Of a DNA stretch of 64,000 nt, positions 50,819-58,465 are shown piece by piece. Within the stretch, counting starts at the first letter, position 1. Each line of letters starts with the position of its first letter. The stretch is from Acidimicrobiales bacterium. Lineage in GTDB: Bacteria; Actinomycetota; Acidimicrobiia; Acidimicrobiales; Aldehydirespiratoraceae. Location of the stretch: assembly GCA_029263215.1 (NCBI GenBank), contig JAJCXY010000035.1, forward strand, positions 19,273 through 83,272. The letters run 5' to 3'. The position numbers and the translations under genes are program-made. The notes beneath the pieces are model-generated. The model was given only the letters and a program-made list of their open reading frames with translations, did no database searches and was not told the DNA's origin.

Positions 50819-53800
50819 GCTCGGCGAACTGGTCGTTCGTCTCGATGGCCGCGGCATCGCCAACTCGGTGGCGGGTGGGAAAGGTTCCGCCCTTGATCGA
50901 CTCGTCGCAATGGGAGCCAGGGTCCCGTCAACCAGTGTCATCACCACCGCCGCGTATCGGGAGTTCGCGGCTGATCCCGGCCTGTCGACCCTGCTCGAGG
51001 AACTGCGCACAGCGGAGTTGCCCTCGCCAGAGGACCACGGGCGCGAGCAGGCGAGGGTCGACGAAGCCTTCCTCCAGGTGGCGTTGCCGTCGCGGCTGGC
51101 CGCTGCGATAGATGAGTTTGGCCCCAGCGTGGGCGGGGGAGATCTGATCGCAGTTCGGTCGTCGGCTACCGCCGAAGACACTGCCTCGGCATCGTTTGCA
51201 GGCCAGTACAGCTCGTATCTCAATGTTGATCGTGATGGAGTGAGTCGGGCGGTTCGCCTGGTCTGGTCTTCACTCTGGCACCCCGCTCCCCGCAGCTATC
51301 GCCGCTTCCGAAACGTTTCTGAAGATGATCTGGCGATGGCGACGGTGCTGATGGCGATGCTGGACCCGAGCCACGCCGGAGTGATCTTCACCACCGACCC
51401 CGGTGGTGCTCCTGGCCACCTCCGGCTGGAGGTCGTCGAGGGCCTCGCCGAGTCGCTCGTGTCGGGCGAGGCAACCCCAGATGCCTACGTGGTGCGGCGT
51501 GAAGAGGGCGTCGAACAGCTGGGGAAGATCGATCCGATGTTGGGTGCCTTGGTGGCAGAGGCCTTGCGAATCGAGGTGGAGCAGGGCACTGCCCAAGACA
51601 TCGAATGGGCGGTCGAGGATGATGTCTTGTTCCTGGTGCAAGCCCGGCCGATCACCACGGATGCGGCAGAAATCGGCAGCGACGACGGCTTCGACATCAA
51701 TGGCGGACTCGAGGCGACCTACACCACCGCGGGGATCGGTGAGACGCTACCTGGTGTCTTGCCCCCTCTCGATTGGGACATCAACTCATGGGCTCTGGAG
51801 AACGGCTTCCGTCGCCTCTTCAATCGTCTAGGTGGATGCCCCGGCGGTCTTGCCGACCCTCACGCACTCATCGGTCGCTTCCGAGGACGAGCGGCTCTGA
51901 ATCTCGATGCCATGATGCTCGCCGCGGGCTCAATTCCCGGAGCATCCCCCGAGGAGCTCGAACAGCAGTACTTCGGAGAAGCAGTCCGAACCGACGACGA
52001 CCGTCCGGCCCCTAGCTCAACCAAGGCTGGTGCTATGCAGGGAGTTCGCACCCTCAGAGCTCGGCTCGCCGCGGCCCAGGAGTCTGAAGTCGTGGTTTGT
52101 TCGGTCGGCAAGTTCCTCGACGATGAGCCTGACGTCATCTCGCAATCCGACGAGGAGCTCCTTGAATATCGGGGACGCTTACTTCATCTGGCCACGCTTG
52201 CGGTGACGGCGGAGGTTTCCGTGGCCGCAATGGCGACGGCCAGCTATCGCAGCATCGAGGTCTTCCTCACGAAGTATCTGGGTCAGGGCGATGCCAGCCG
52301 GGGTGCCCAGCTCATGACCGCTGGAAGCGGCGGGTCGCGGCGGGCCACGATCGCTCTCGCCATGGGACGTCTCGCCGACCGAGTGAACACCGACGCTGAG
52401 CTGGGGGCAGAGACCGACTTCGACGCGTGGCCGGATGCGGAAGCGCACCTGAGCGCCACCGTCGCCGGTAGGGAGTTCCTGGCGACTTACCACCGTGCCC
52501 TCGCTCGGGCCGGGTCGACCTCGTATTTCGGCGGGCCCACCTGGGCAGAGGTCCCCGAGCTGGCCTGGCTGACCTTCCGCCAGGCCGCCACCACCGATGA
52601 AGACAACGACGACGACGCTGCCCGTCAAGCCGCTCGCGACGAGATAGAGGCCCAGTTGGTGAGCGACCGCCACTGGACCTACCGGCGTTGGGCCACCGGT
52701 CAGATCTTCGACATTCGGCGACGCTTCTTCAGACGAGAGGCGGCGGACGCGGCCGAGTTCCTGGATCGGCGCGAACACACCAAGGCAGCAATGTTGATGC
52801 TCGGCGGGGCCATGCGGCGCCTGAACCTCGAGACGGGTCGCCGCCTCGTTGAAAGCGGGCGGCTGGAGGAGGTCGGCGACGTGACACTCGTCGGGAATGC
52901 CGAGCTCACGGAGATGGTTCGCGGTTCGGGTCCCACCATGGACACGATCGCTTCTCGCCGTCGGCGCCTCGGCGCAGCAACCCTCGACGGACCCTTGCCC
53001 CGCATTTTCGAAGGACAGCCCGACACGGTGCAGAAGCCGGAGCTCGTCGGTGAGCACCTCGAAGGGTGGGGGGCGAGCCCGGGGCGCTACGAGGGTCCGG
53101 TGCGTGTGGTGCACTCGGTCACAGAGAGCCAGCTCGTCAGGGGCGACGTCCTCGTCGCTTATGCCACGGATGCCTCGTGGGCACCCTTGTTTCTTCTCGC
53201 GGGAGCGATCGTGGTCGAGGAGGGTGGGCCCTTGTCCCACGCCGCGATAGTGGCTCGCGAACTGGGCATGCCCGCCGTGGTCAACGTGCCAGGCATCGTC
53301 AGCCACCTCGACTCCCAATCCGGCTCGGTCATGCTCTCGGTTGATGGGACCTCCGGGGCGATCGTGATCAGTACCGATGACGAACCACCGGAGGCCCCAC
53401 TCGGGGCGGGTGTGGCCCCGCTCCGAGCGCCTGTCGAGCCCGACGACCAGATCGGGCGCCTCAATGTGTTCGTGACCGGCCTGATCGGTGCCGGTGCCTT
53501 GTTCTCCACGCTCATGGCCCTCACCGAGTCGATGAGCAGTCGGCGAGGCCGCACCCGTCTCTACCGTAAGGCGTATCCGATAGCGGAGACTCTGAGTGAG
53601 GCCACCAGGTCCGGCTATCTCGAAACGCGAGCGCGGCTTACCGGAGTGAGGCCGCGGAGCCACTACCTTCTCATCACGCTCGGCCTGGCTTCCCTGGCGC
53701 TGGTGTTGGCCGGGTTCGGCACCCTGGCCTACATCGCCGAGGATTCCGGGACATCTGCGAACGTGGTGTTCTGGGCCCTCAACATGTCGGGGGCGGCCAC

Positions 53801-54566
53801 ACTCGGGATGCTCGCGATCTACTTCGGCAATGCGGTATCTGAATGGCCCCACGTGCTTCCCACGGTGCGGCGGCTAGCACCCTCGCGGCCGGCCCGCGAC
53901 CGGGTGTGGTTGGATGCGATCGGTCGACGAAAGTTGAACCTCATCACGTCCCTGCTGACAGTCGTCGGCATCCTGGGGGTCATCGCCGCATTCAAAGACA
54001 GCGTGCTGCTAGAGGTCGACGAGCGAATCTACGAAGGCATAGATGCGGGAAAGGACATCGACCGGTACGGGCCGGCGGCACTGAACTGGCTCGGTCGTCC
54101 CATTGTCATCGTGCCGTTGGCTGTCGCCATCGGTCTGGCAACCATCCGCTGCCGGGTGATCGCTCTCGCCTTCCCGCTGGCGGTGATGACCGCTGGTGTC
54201 TCCAATGTGCTGCTCGGCTATCTGGTCCGGCGTGAGCGGCCGCCTCTCAGCGAGCATTTCGGTGAGGTCACGTCGTTCCCTGGTGGTCATTTCATGCAGA
54301 TGACCCTGCTTTTCGGGGTTCTGCCGATGGCGGCGTACATCATGAGCGGTGGCCGTGCCCTAATCCGCGGAGTAACGGCGGCGATGTCGCTTGCGCTCGT
54401 CGCCCTCATCCTCACCGACACCTTCCGTACGGGTGGCCACTGGCCGTCAGATCAGCTCGCGGGCTTTCTCATCGGTGCCTCGCTGGTGATCGCCATATGG
54501 GGACTTCAGACGCCGGGCGAACACCACGACAGCTGCTCCAACTGCCCCTCGAAGCCAAGCCGCTGA
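50808..54566 (+). CDS. Fusion of PEP-synthase/rifampin-phosphotransferase-like module with membrane PAP2 phosphatase
   Basis: A 1252-aa protein. Residues about 15-305 form a PPDK-type ATP-binding domain (GGKGSALDRL with Lys25; VRSSATAEDTASASFAGQ with Arg117; EWAVEDDVLFLVQARPI). A middle domain of about 400 residues follows, then a swivel phosphohistidine domain with GGPLSHAAIVARELGMPAVV (His811). After about residue 940 come several membrane helices and a C-terminal PAP2 domain: RRERPP (Arg1141-Pro1146), FPGGH (His1161) and RTGGHWPSD (His1211). The module order matches rifampin phosphotransferase and PEP synthase. Joining it to a lipid/pyrophosphate phosphatase is not an arrangement I know. 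It may phosphorylate one substrate and dephosphorylate another at the membrane. Confidence 0.85.
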   Translation: MAAELGELVVRLDGRGIANSVAGGKGSALDRLVAMGARVPSTSVITTAAYREFAADPGLSTLLEELRTAELPSPEDHGREQARVDEAFLQVALPSRLAAAIDEFGPSVGGGDLIAVRSSATAEDTASASFAGQYSSYLNVDRDGVSRAVRLVWSSLWHPAPRSYRRFRNVSEDDLAMATVLMAMLDPSHAGVIFTTDPGGAPGHLRLEVVEGLAESLVSGEATPDAYVVRREEGVEQLGKIDPMLGALVAEALRIEVEQGTAQDIEWAVEDDVLFLVQARPITTDAAEIGSDDGFDINGGLEATYTTAGIGETLPGVLPPLDWDINSWALENGFRRLFNRLGGCPGGLADPHALIGRFRGRAALNLDAMMLAAGSIPGASPEELEQQYFGEAVRTDDDRPAPSSTKAGAMQGVRTLRARLAAAQESEVVVCSVGKFLDDEPDVISQSDEELLEYRGRLLHLATLAVTAEVSVAAMATASYRSIEVFLTKYLGQGDASRGAQLMTAGSGGSRRATIALAMGRLADRVNTDAELGAETDFDAWPDAEAHLSATVAGREFLATYHRALARAGSTSYFGGPTWAEVPELAWLTFRQAATTDEDNDDDAARQAARDEIEAQLVSDRHWTYRRWATGQIFDIRRRFFRREAADAAEFLDRREHTKAAMLMLGGAMRRLNLETGRRLVESGRLEEVGDVTLVGNAELTEMVRGSGPTMDTIASRRRRLGAATLDGPLPRIFEGQPDTVQKPELVGEHLEGWGASPGRYEGPVRVVHSVTESQLVRGDVLVAYATDASWAPLFLLAGAIVVEEGGPLSHAAIVARELGMPAVVNVPGIVSHLDSQSGSVMLSVDGTSGAIVISTDDEPPEAPLGAGVAPLRAPVEPDDQIGRLNVFVTGLIGAGALFSTLMALTESMSSRRGRTRLYRKAYPIAETLSEATRSGYLETRARLTGVRPRSHYLLITLGLASLALVLAGFGTLAYIAEDSGTSANVVFWALNMSGAATLGMLAIYFGNAVSEWPHVLPTVRRLAPSRPARDRVWLDAIGRRKLNLITSLLTVVGILGVIAAFKDSVLLEVDERIYEGIDAGKDIDRYGPAALNWLGRPIVIVPLAVAIGLATIRCRVIALAFPLAVMTAGVSNVLLGYLVRRERPPLSEHFGEVTSFPGGHFMQMTLLFGVLPMAAYIMSGGRALIRGVTAAMSLALVALILTDTFRTGGHWPSDQLAGFLIGASLVIAIWGLQTPGEHHDSCSNCPSKPSR

Positions 54567-54629
54567 CGAGCCAGTGAGCAATGCGATCCGATTGACCGGT
54601 GAGGCCCGTCAATGGGTCGTGACGCCGGC

Positions 54630-54648
54630 GTGACTCACCTCGAGTCAC
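54630..54648. promoter_or_regulatory. Inverted repeat before the solute-binding-protein gene
   Basis: GTGACTC and GAGTCAC are perfect 7-bp arms around 5 bp, within the 253-bp spacer between the fusion gene and the solute-binding lipoprotein gene. It may be an operator or an mRNA hairpin. The rest of the spacer shows nothing I can name. Confidence 0.35.
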
Positions 54649-54819
54649 TCAGCGTGGTACCTTCGTCGTCACGGGTTGTCGTATGTGGGCGACAACGATC
54701 CAAAGCAGTCGCGAGCGCACGGGCGGTCGGGGTTGTGAATTGTGATGGAGTACGGGTCCACGAGACTGTGGCCGTCGGAGAGAACACCGCCAAAGGCCAG
54801 TAGCCGTGCCTTGAGGCGC

Positions 54820-56043
54820 ATGCGCCGACTGTTGGCCGTTTCGATCGTGGCAGCCAGCTTCGCGGTGGCACTCGCGAGCTGCGAACTCACGAGTCAGAGG
54901 ATCCTGGTCTGGCACGACTGGCCCGATCCTGAGGCTCAGGTGCTCATCGAGTTGCTCGAGGAGTATTCCGAACTGAATCCGAATCTCCGGCTGATCATCG
55001 AATACGTACCTTCCAGCGAACTCGAGTCTCGCTTCGCCGCGGAGGTCGAGTCGGGCTTCGGGCCCGATGTGGTGGTCGGCGTAGACGCAGACCGGCTCGC
55101 CGATCTCGTCGCGGCCGATTCGGTCCGTCCGATCACAGTTGATCAGTCCGTTGGCCACGGATTCGACCAGCTGGAGGTCCGTGCCATGCAGGTGATGGCG
55201 ATCGAAGGTGAACAGCACGGCGTGCCCCTCGCGGGTTTCACCGACGTTCTCTATTTCCGCGAGGGCATCGAACCGCCGGAGAGTCTGGATTCGGTCATAG
55301 AACTCGCCGAGGCCGGTTACTCCACCGGGATACCGGTCGATTTCGTCGGCGCGTACTGGGGGGTAGACGCCTTTGACGGCACCGTGTTCGGTGCCGATGA
55401 TGCACTTGCCCCCGACGAGGGGTTTGTCGGCTGGATGAACTGGATACTCGAGGCGCGGCCCCAGCCGAACGTGATCCTTGGCGGTGACTACGAGACTCTT
55501 CGTGAGAGCTTCGCGCGGGGGCGCATCGATCTCTTCGTGGGGAGTTCGAGAGAGCTCGGAAAGTTCCGCTCGGAGTTGGGCGTCTCAGAGGCGGCTTCGG
55601 GACCGGAAAGCGGCGAGGGAGCCGCGACGTTCGGCCTCACGACCCTTCCTGGAGGCACCAACCTCGCACCGGGTGGGTTCCTCGAGATCGAAGGGATGGT
55701 CGCGAACCGACACACCGACAATATGGCCGAGTCGTTGGCCTTGATGGAGTATCTGACCAACGTTCCGTCGCAGGGCCGGATCGCCCGTTCGGGGCTCGGG
55801 CGGATCCCGATCAACGATTCTGTTGCCATCGACCCGACGATCAGCCCGGTGGAGGCGGCCCTTCTCCGACAGCAGCGCCGTTCTGTCGTGTTGCCTCGCG
55901 TGTTCGAGGAGAACCTCGCAGGCCTGACGGATCTCGGCGATGAGATCTATCTCCAGGTAGCTCGGGGACTACTCGAACCCGCGGAGGCCGGAGCTGTGCT
56001 GCGGGCTCGTTATGACTCAATAGCGGGGGAGATAGATGACTGA
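54820..56043 (+). CDS. Orphan extracellular solute-binding lipoprotein (ABC type 1-like)
   Basis: A 407-aa lipoprotein from ATG 54820, chosen because it begins the signal peptide MRRLLAVSIVAASFAVALASC (Cys21) after GAGG. The longer frame from 54742 adds a non-signal leader. It resembles sugar-binding proteins: ILVWHDWPDPEAQVLIELLEEYSELNPNLRL, FGPDVVVGVDADRLADLVA, LMEYLTNVPSQGRIA. No ABC permease or ATPase is present. Instead its 3' end overlaps an MscS channel gene by 8 bp. It may be a sensor of an extracellular ligand. Confidence 0.82.
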   Translation: MRRLLAVSIVAASFAVALASCELTSQRILVWHDWPDPEAQVLIELLEEYSELNPNLRLIIEYVPSSELESRFAAEVESGFGPDVVVGVDADRLADLVAADSVRPITVDQSVGHGFDQLEVRAMQVMAIEGEQHGVPLAGFTDVLYFREGIEPPESLDSVIELAEAGYSTGIPVDFVGAYWGVDAFDGTVFGADDALAPDEGFVGWMNWILEARPQPNVILGGDYETLRESFARGRIDLFVGSSRELGKFRSELGVSEAASGPESGEGAATFGLTTLPGGTNLAPGGFLEIEGMVANRHTDNMAESLALMEYLTNVPSQGRIARSGLGRIPINDSVAIDPTISPVEAALLRQQRRSVVLPRVFEENLAGLTDLGDEIYLQVARGLLEPAEAGAVLRARYDSIAGEIDD

Positions 56044-57490
56044 AGATGGCCAGGGTGATCAGTTGATGGTCATCGTCGATCGAGCACTGGTGTTCCTCGG
56101 CCGCACCGAGGTGGTCGAGCAGTTGGTCGCTCTCGCCGCGGTGCTGGTCGTGAGCCGATTCGCGAGCCGGGCATTCTGGTGGGTCATCGACTCTCGAGGG
56201 GGATTGCGGCGCTCGCGGGGGCTAACCCCTCGTCGAGCAGGGTCGGGAATACTGAGCAGGCTGGTGGATCTGATCCGCGCCGCGAGCGCTCCCACGATCG
56301 GAATCGTGCTGGCGACAGTCGTGAAACGAGAAATGGCGGCCGCCGGACGGGTAACCGGCCTGTTGGAGGAGTTGATCGGCGTCTTCGTGGTCCTGCTGGT
56401 GGGGGAGATGGTCATGACCATCCTGACCGGTGGATTGGATCCCGAGGAGGGGCGCCGCCATCGTCGCCGCTTCTTCAAGCCCCTGATCGCGATCATCGTC
56501 GGACTCATGGTTCTGGATCACCTGGCTGATGTCGGCCGGCTTGCCGGAGCCACAGCGTTCGAAGCGTTCGGCAGCCCACTCAGCGTGGGAGCCCTGTTCG
56601 TCGCCACCCTGGGTATCTGGTTCTGGACCGACGCGATCAATTTGATGAATACGGTCGTCGTCGACTTCGTGTCGAAGCACACGAACTTCAACGATGGGTC
56701 CGCGGAAGCCACATTGTTGCTCGTGCGCTATGCCCTGATCCTGATGGGAATCACCTACGGAGTAGGCCAGCTGCAGCTTGACCCGTCGACGGTGGCGGCA
56801 ATCACAGGTGGGCTCTCGGTCGGAGTCGGGTTCGGGATGCGCGAGGTTCTGGGCAACTTCATCAGCGGCAGCTTCCTCCTATTCGAGCGTTCGCTGCGGC
56901 CCGGTGACATCGTCGAACTGGACGGTCAGATGGGGACAGTGGAACGACTCACGGTGCGTTCCACAACCGTCCGCACCATCGACAACGAGGAAATCGTGGT
57001 GCCAAACCAACGCTTCTTCACCGGTTCCTTCAAGACGTTCACCGGCACCGACGAGAAGGTCCGATTCAACGTGGTGGTGCTGGCCAACTGCGAAAACGAG
57101 GTCGAACGGGTACGGGGCGTACTCCACGAGGTCGCTTCGTCGCATCCCGAGATTCTCGACGAGCCCCGGCCGGACGCCTGGGTGGAGGACCGGTTCGGGA
57201 ACAACGTCGTGTCCTACCGACTGAACATGTGGTCGGCCTCGCCGCTGGCCATTCCCCGGCTTCGCAGCGATGTCGTCCGGCTTATCTGGATCGCATTTCA
57301 CGAGGCCGACATCGCACTCGTCTTTCCCGACATGGAACTGCACTTCAACGACAGCGCAGGTGCCCACCTGCCTGCTGCCGCCGCAGCGCCGCTGTCGGCC
57401 GTGATATCTCCCCCTGCTTCGACCGGCGAGGTCTTGGCTTCGTTGTCACCAAATGTCGTGGGCGCGACCCAAAAGGAGATGAGTTCGTGA
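56036..57490 (+). CDS. MscS-family mechanosensitive channel
   Basis: A 484-aa protein. The pore helix and beta domain are diagnostic: GGLSVGVGFGMREVLGNFISGSFLLFERSLRPGDIVELDGQMGTVERLTVRSTTVRTIDNEEIVVPNQRFF, residues about 260-330. They are preceded by about four to five membrane helices with basic loops (RRSRGLTPRRAGS, RRHRRRFFK). The cytoplasmic tail extends about 60 residues past the MscS core. It is cotranscribed with a solute-binding lipoprotein, so gating by or coupling to an extracellular ligand is possible. Confidence 0.88.
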   Translation: MTEDGQGDQLMVIVDRALVFLGRTEVVEQLVALAAVLVVSRFASRAFWWVIDSRGGLRRSRGLTPRRAGSGILSRLVDLIRAASAPTIGIVLATVVKREMAAAGRVTGLLEELIGVFVVLLVGEMVMTILTGGLDPEEGRRHRRRFFKPLIAIIVGLMVLDHLADVGRLAGATAFEAFGSPLSVGALFVATLGIWFWTDAINLMNTVVVDFVSKHTNFNDGSAEATLLLVRYALILMGITYGVGQLQLDPSTVAAITGGLSVGVGFGMREVLGNFISGSFLLFERSLRPGDIVELDGQMGTVERLTVRSTTVRTIDNEEIVVPNQRFFTGSFKTFTGTDEKVRFNVVVLANCENEVERVRGVLHEVASSHPEILDEPRPDAWVEDRFGNNVVSYRLNMWSASPLAIPRLRSDVVRLIWIAFHEADIALVFPDMELHFNDSAGAHLPAAAAAPLSAVISPPASTGEVLASLSPNVVGATQKEMSS

Positions 57491-57723
57491 GAACCATCAA
57501 TGCAGTGAAGGAATCGTCGGAGAGGATCGTGGCCGCAAGCCGGGATCGGATCAGTGCGAGGCGGCTGACTCGTCATCGAGATGAACTTCTCCAACAGCTC
57601 GGGCAGATTTGCCTCGATGACCGATCGGGTGTCGCGGAGGGCAACCCCGACGCAGAGATCAACCGCGTCGTAGCGAGGCTTCTGCTTCTGGAGGAACCCA
57701 GCGATGCGGTGCCAGCGTCATGA
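57487..57723 (+). CDS. Small hypothetical protein after MscS
   Basis: A 78-aa protein starting with GTG that overlaps the MscS stop (GTGA). It is charged and probably helical (ERIVAASRDRISARRLTRHRDELLQQLGQICLDDRSG), with a C-terminal EINRVVARLLLLEEP helix. It has no signal peptide or membrane helix. It may form a coiled coil with the MscS tail. No family recognised. Confidence 0.55.
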   Translation: MRTINAVKESSERIVAASRDRISARRLTRHRDELLQQLGQICLDDRSGVAEGNPDAEINRVVARLLLLEEPSDAVPAS

Positions 57724-58025
57724 TCACCCAGACAAGCGTGTGGCTCGAACCGTTGACCTACTGGCTTCGTATCGAAGATCTCGTGACGGAGCCGAGGATC
57801 GGTGAACGACTCGCGGCGAAGGCCGAGGAGGGCACCTTCCTGCTTCAGACCGGAGGTGACGTCGTCAGATGGATCGGCGAGTCGGAATCACTCCTGCAGA
57901 TCATCGATGCTGAGCTTCGCCACACCGGCGGATCAGACTATTTCGAGCTGGCAGAGATCGTGATGTCGATGCCACAGGTCGAAACTCTCAATGCCTTGCT
58001 CGCCGAAGCACCGAGATGGCACTGA
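57720..58025 (+). CDS. Small hypothetical protein closing the MscS operon
   Basis: A 101-aa acidic cytosolic protein whose ATG overlaps the preceding stop (ATGA). It has mixed alpha/beta character (VWLEPLTYWLRIEDLVTEPRIGERLAAKAEEGTFLLQTGGDVVRWIGESESLLQIIDAELRH). No motif or family recognised. The unbroken chain of overlaps suggests it acts with the channel and its small neighbour. Confidence 0.55.
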   Translation: MITQTSVWLEPLTYWLRIEDLVTEPRIGERLAAKAEEGTFLLQTGGDVVRWIGESESLLQIIDAELRHTGGSDYFELAEIVMSMPQVETLNALLAEAPRWH

Positions 58026-58052
58026 CCGTGTCCTGGCCCACCGGCACCGACC

Positions 58053-58076
58053 GGAATTGAGGTAATGAACTGGGCA
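58053..58076 (+). repeat. Leader repeat copy A of the micro-ORF pair
   Basis: GGAATTGAGGTAATGAACT followed by GGGCA is nearly identical (3 changes in 24) to the element at 58247-58270. It includes the GAGG ribosome site of the first micro-ORF. It marks the left end of a roughly 194-bp tandem duplication. Confidence 0.55.
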
Positions 58077-58232
58077 GGCATGCACCACACCTACTTCACC
58101 ACTCGCAACAACCCCAGCAGCCTGGCATCGCCAAGCGGCCGTCAGCGGTCCGAGAGGGCTACGTGGCGCGCCTCCCTGCGCCCGGCACGATCGACTCGTC
58201 GCCGCGAAAGCATCATCCCCCATCGCGGTTGA
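58065..58232 (+). CDS. Micro-ORF A, paralogue of micro-ORF B
   Basis: A 55-aa frame (MNWAGMHHTYFTT...), or 50 aa if ATG 58080 is used. Its core SLASPSGRQRSERATWRASL lines up with ASLTDRQRSERAAWRAAVRP of the next ORF, and the changes are mostly in third codon positions, which argues that both were translated. The peptide is very basic and of unknown function. It lies downstream of a GAGG motif. Confidence 0.5.
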   Translation: MNWAGMHHTYFTTRNNPSSLASPSGRQRSERATWRASLRPARSTRRRESIIPHRG

Positions 58233-58246
58233 AGCCACGCCGAAGA

Positions 58247-58270
58247 GGAACTGAGGTAGTGAACTAGGCA
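58247..58270 (+). repeat. Leader repeat copy B of the micro-ORF pair
   Basis: GGAACTGAGGTAGTGAACT followed by AGGCA is the second copy of the leader at 58053-58076. Here the first start is GTG AAC TAG, so translation must begin later, at ATG 58270 or 58315. Confidence 0.55.
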
Positions 58271-58464
58271 TGTGCCCGATGTGGGCCACTACCTCAGACC
58301 CGCATCATTGGTTCATGCACACGAACCTCAATTCCCCAACCAGTCCCGGAGGACTCGCATCGTTGACCGACCGGCAACGTTCGGAGCGCGCCGCATGGCG
58401 TGCCGCGGTGCGACCCACCCGCGCATCACACCGTCTTTGGAGCCTCGTCTCGCGTCGTGGCTAA
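58270..58464 (+). CDS. Micro-ORF B, paralogue of A, coupled to the LuxR-type regulator
   Basis: 64 aa from ATG 58270, or 49 aa from ATG 58315 (MHTNLNSP...). It carries the same basic core as micro-ORF A (RQRSERAAWRAAVRP) and ends SLVSRRG with TAA at 58462-58464. The stop is one base before the ATG of the large regulator gene, so its translation probably controls that gene. Leader-peptide attenuation or a basic small protein are both possible. Confidence 0.5.
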   Translation: MCPMWATTSDPHHWFMHTNLNSPTSPGGLASLTDRQRSERAAWRAAVRPTRASHRLWSLVSRRG

Positions 58465-58465
58465 C

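Noticed and set aside
52179..53852. 557-codon frame antisense to the phosphotransferase-PAP2 fusion
   Set aside because: The frame has no domain, while the plus-strand protein has conserved catalytic motifs along its whole length. Long antisense frames are common at this GC content.
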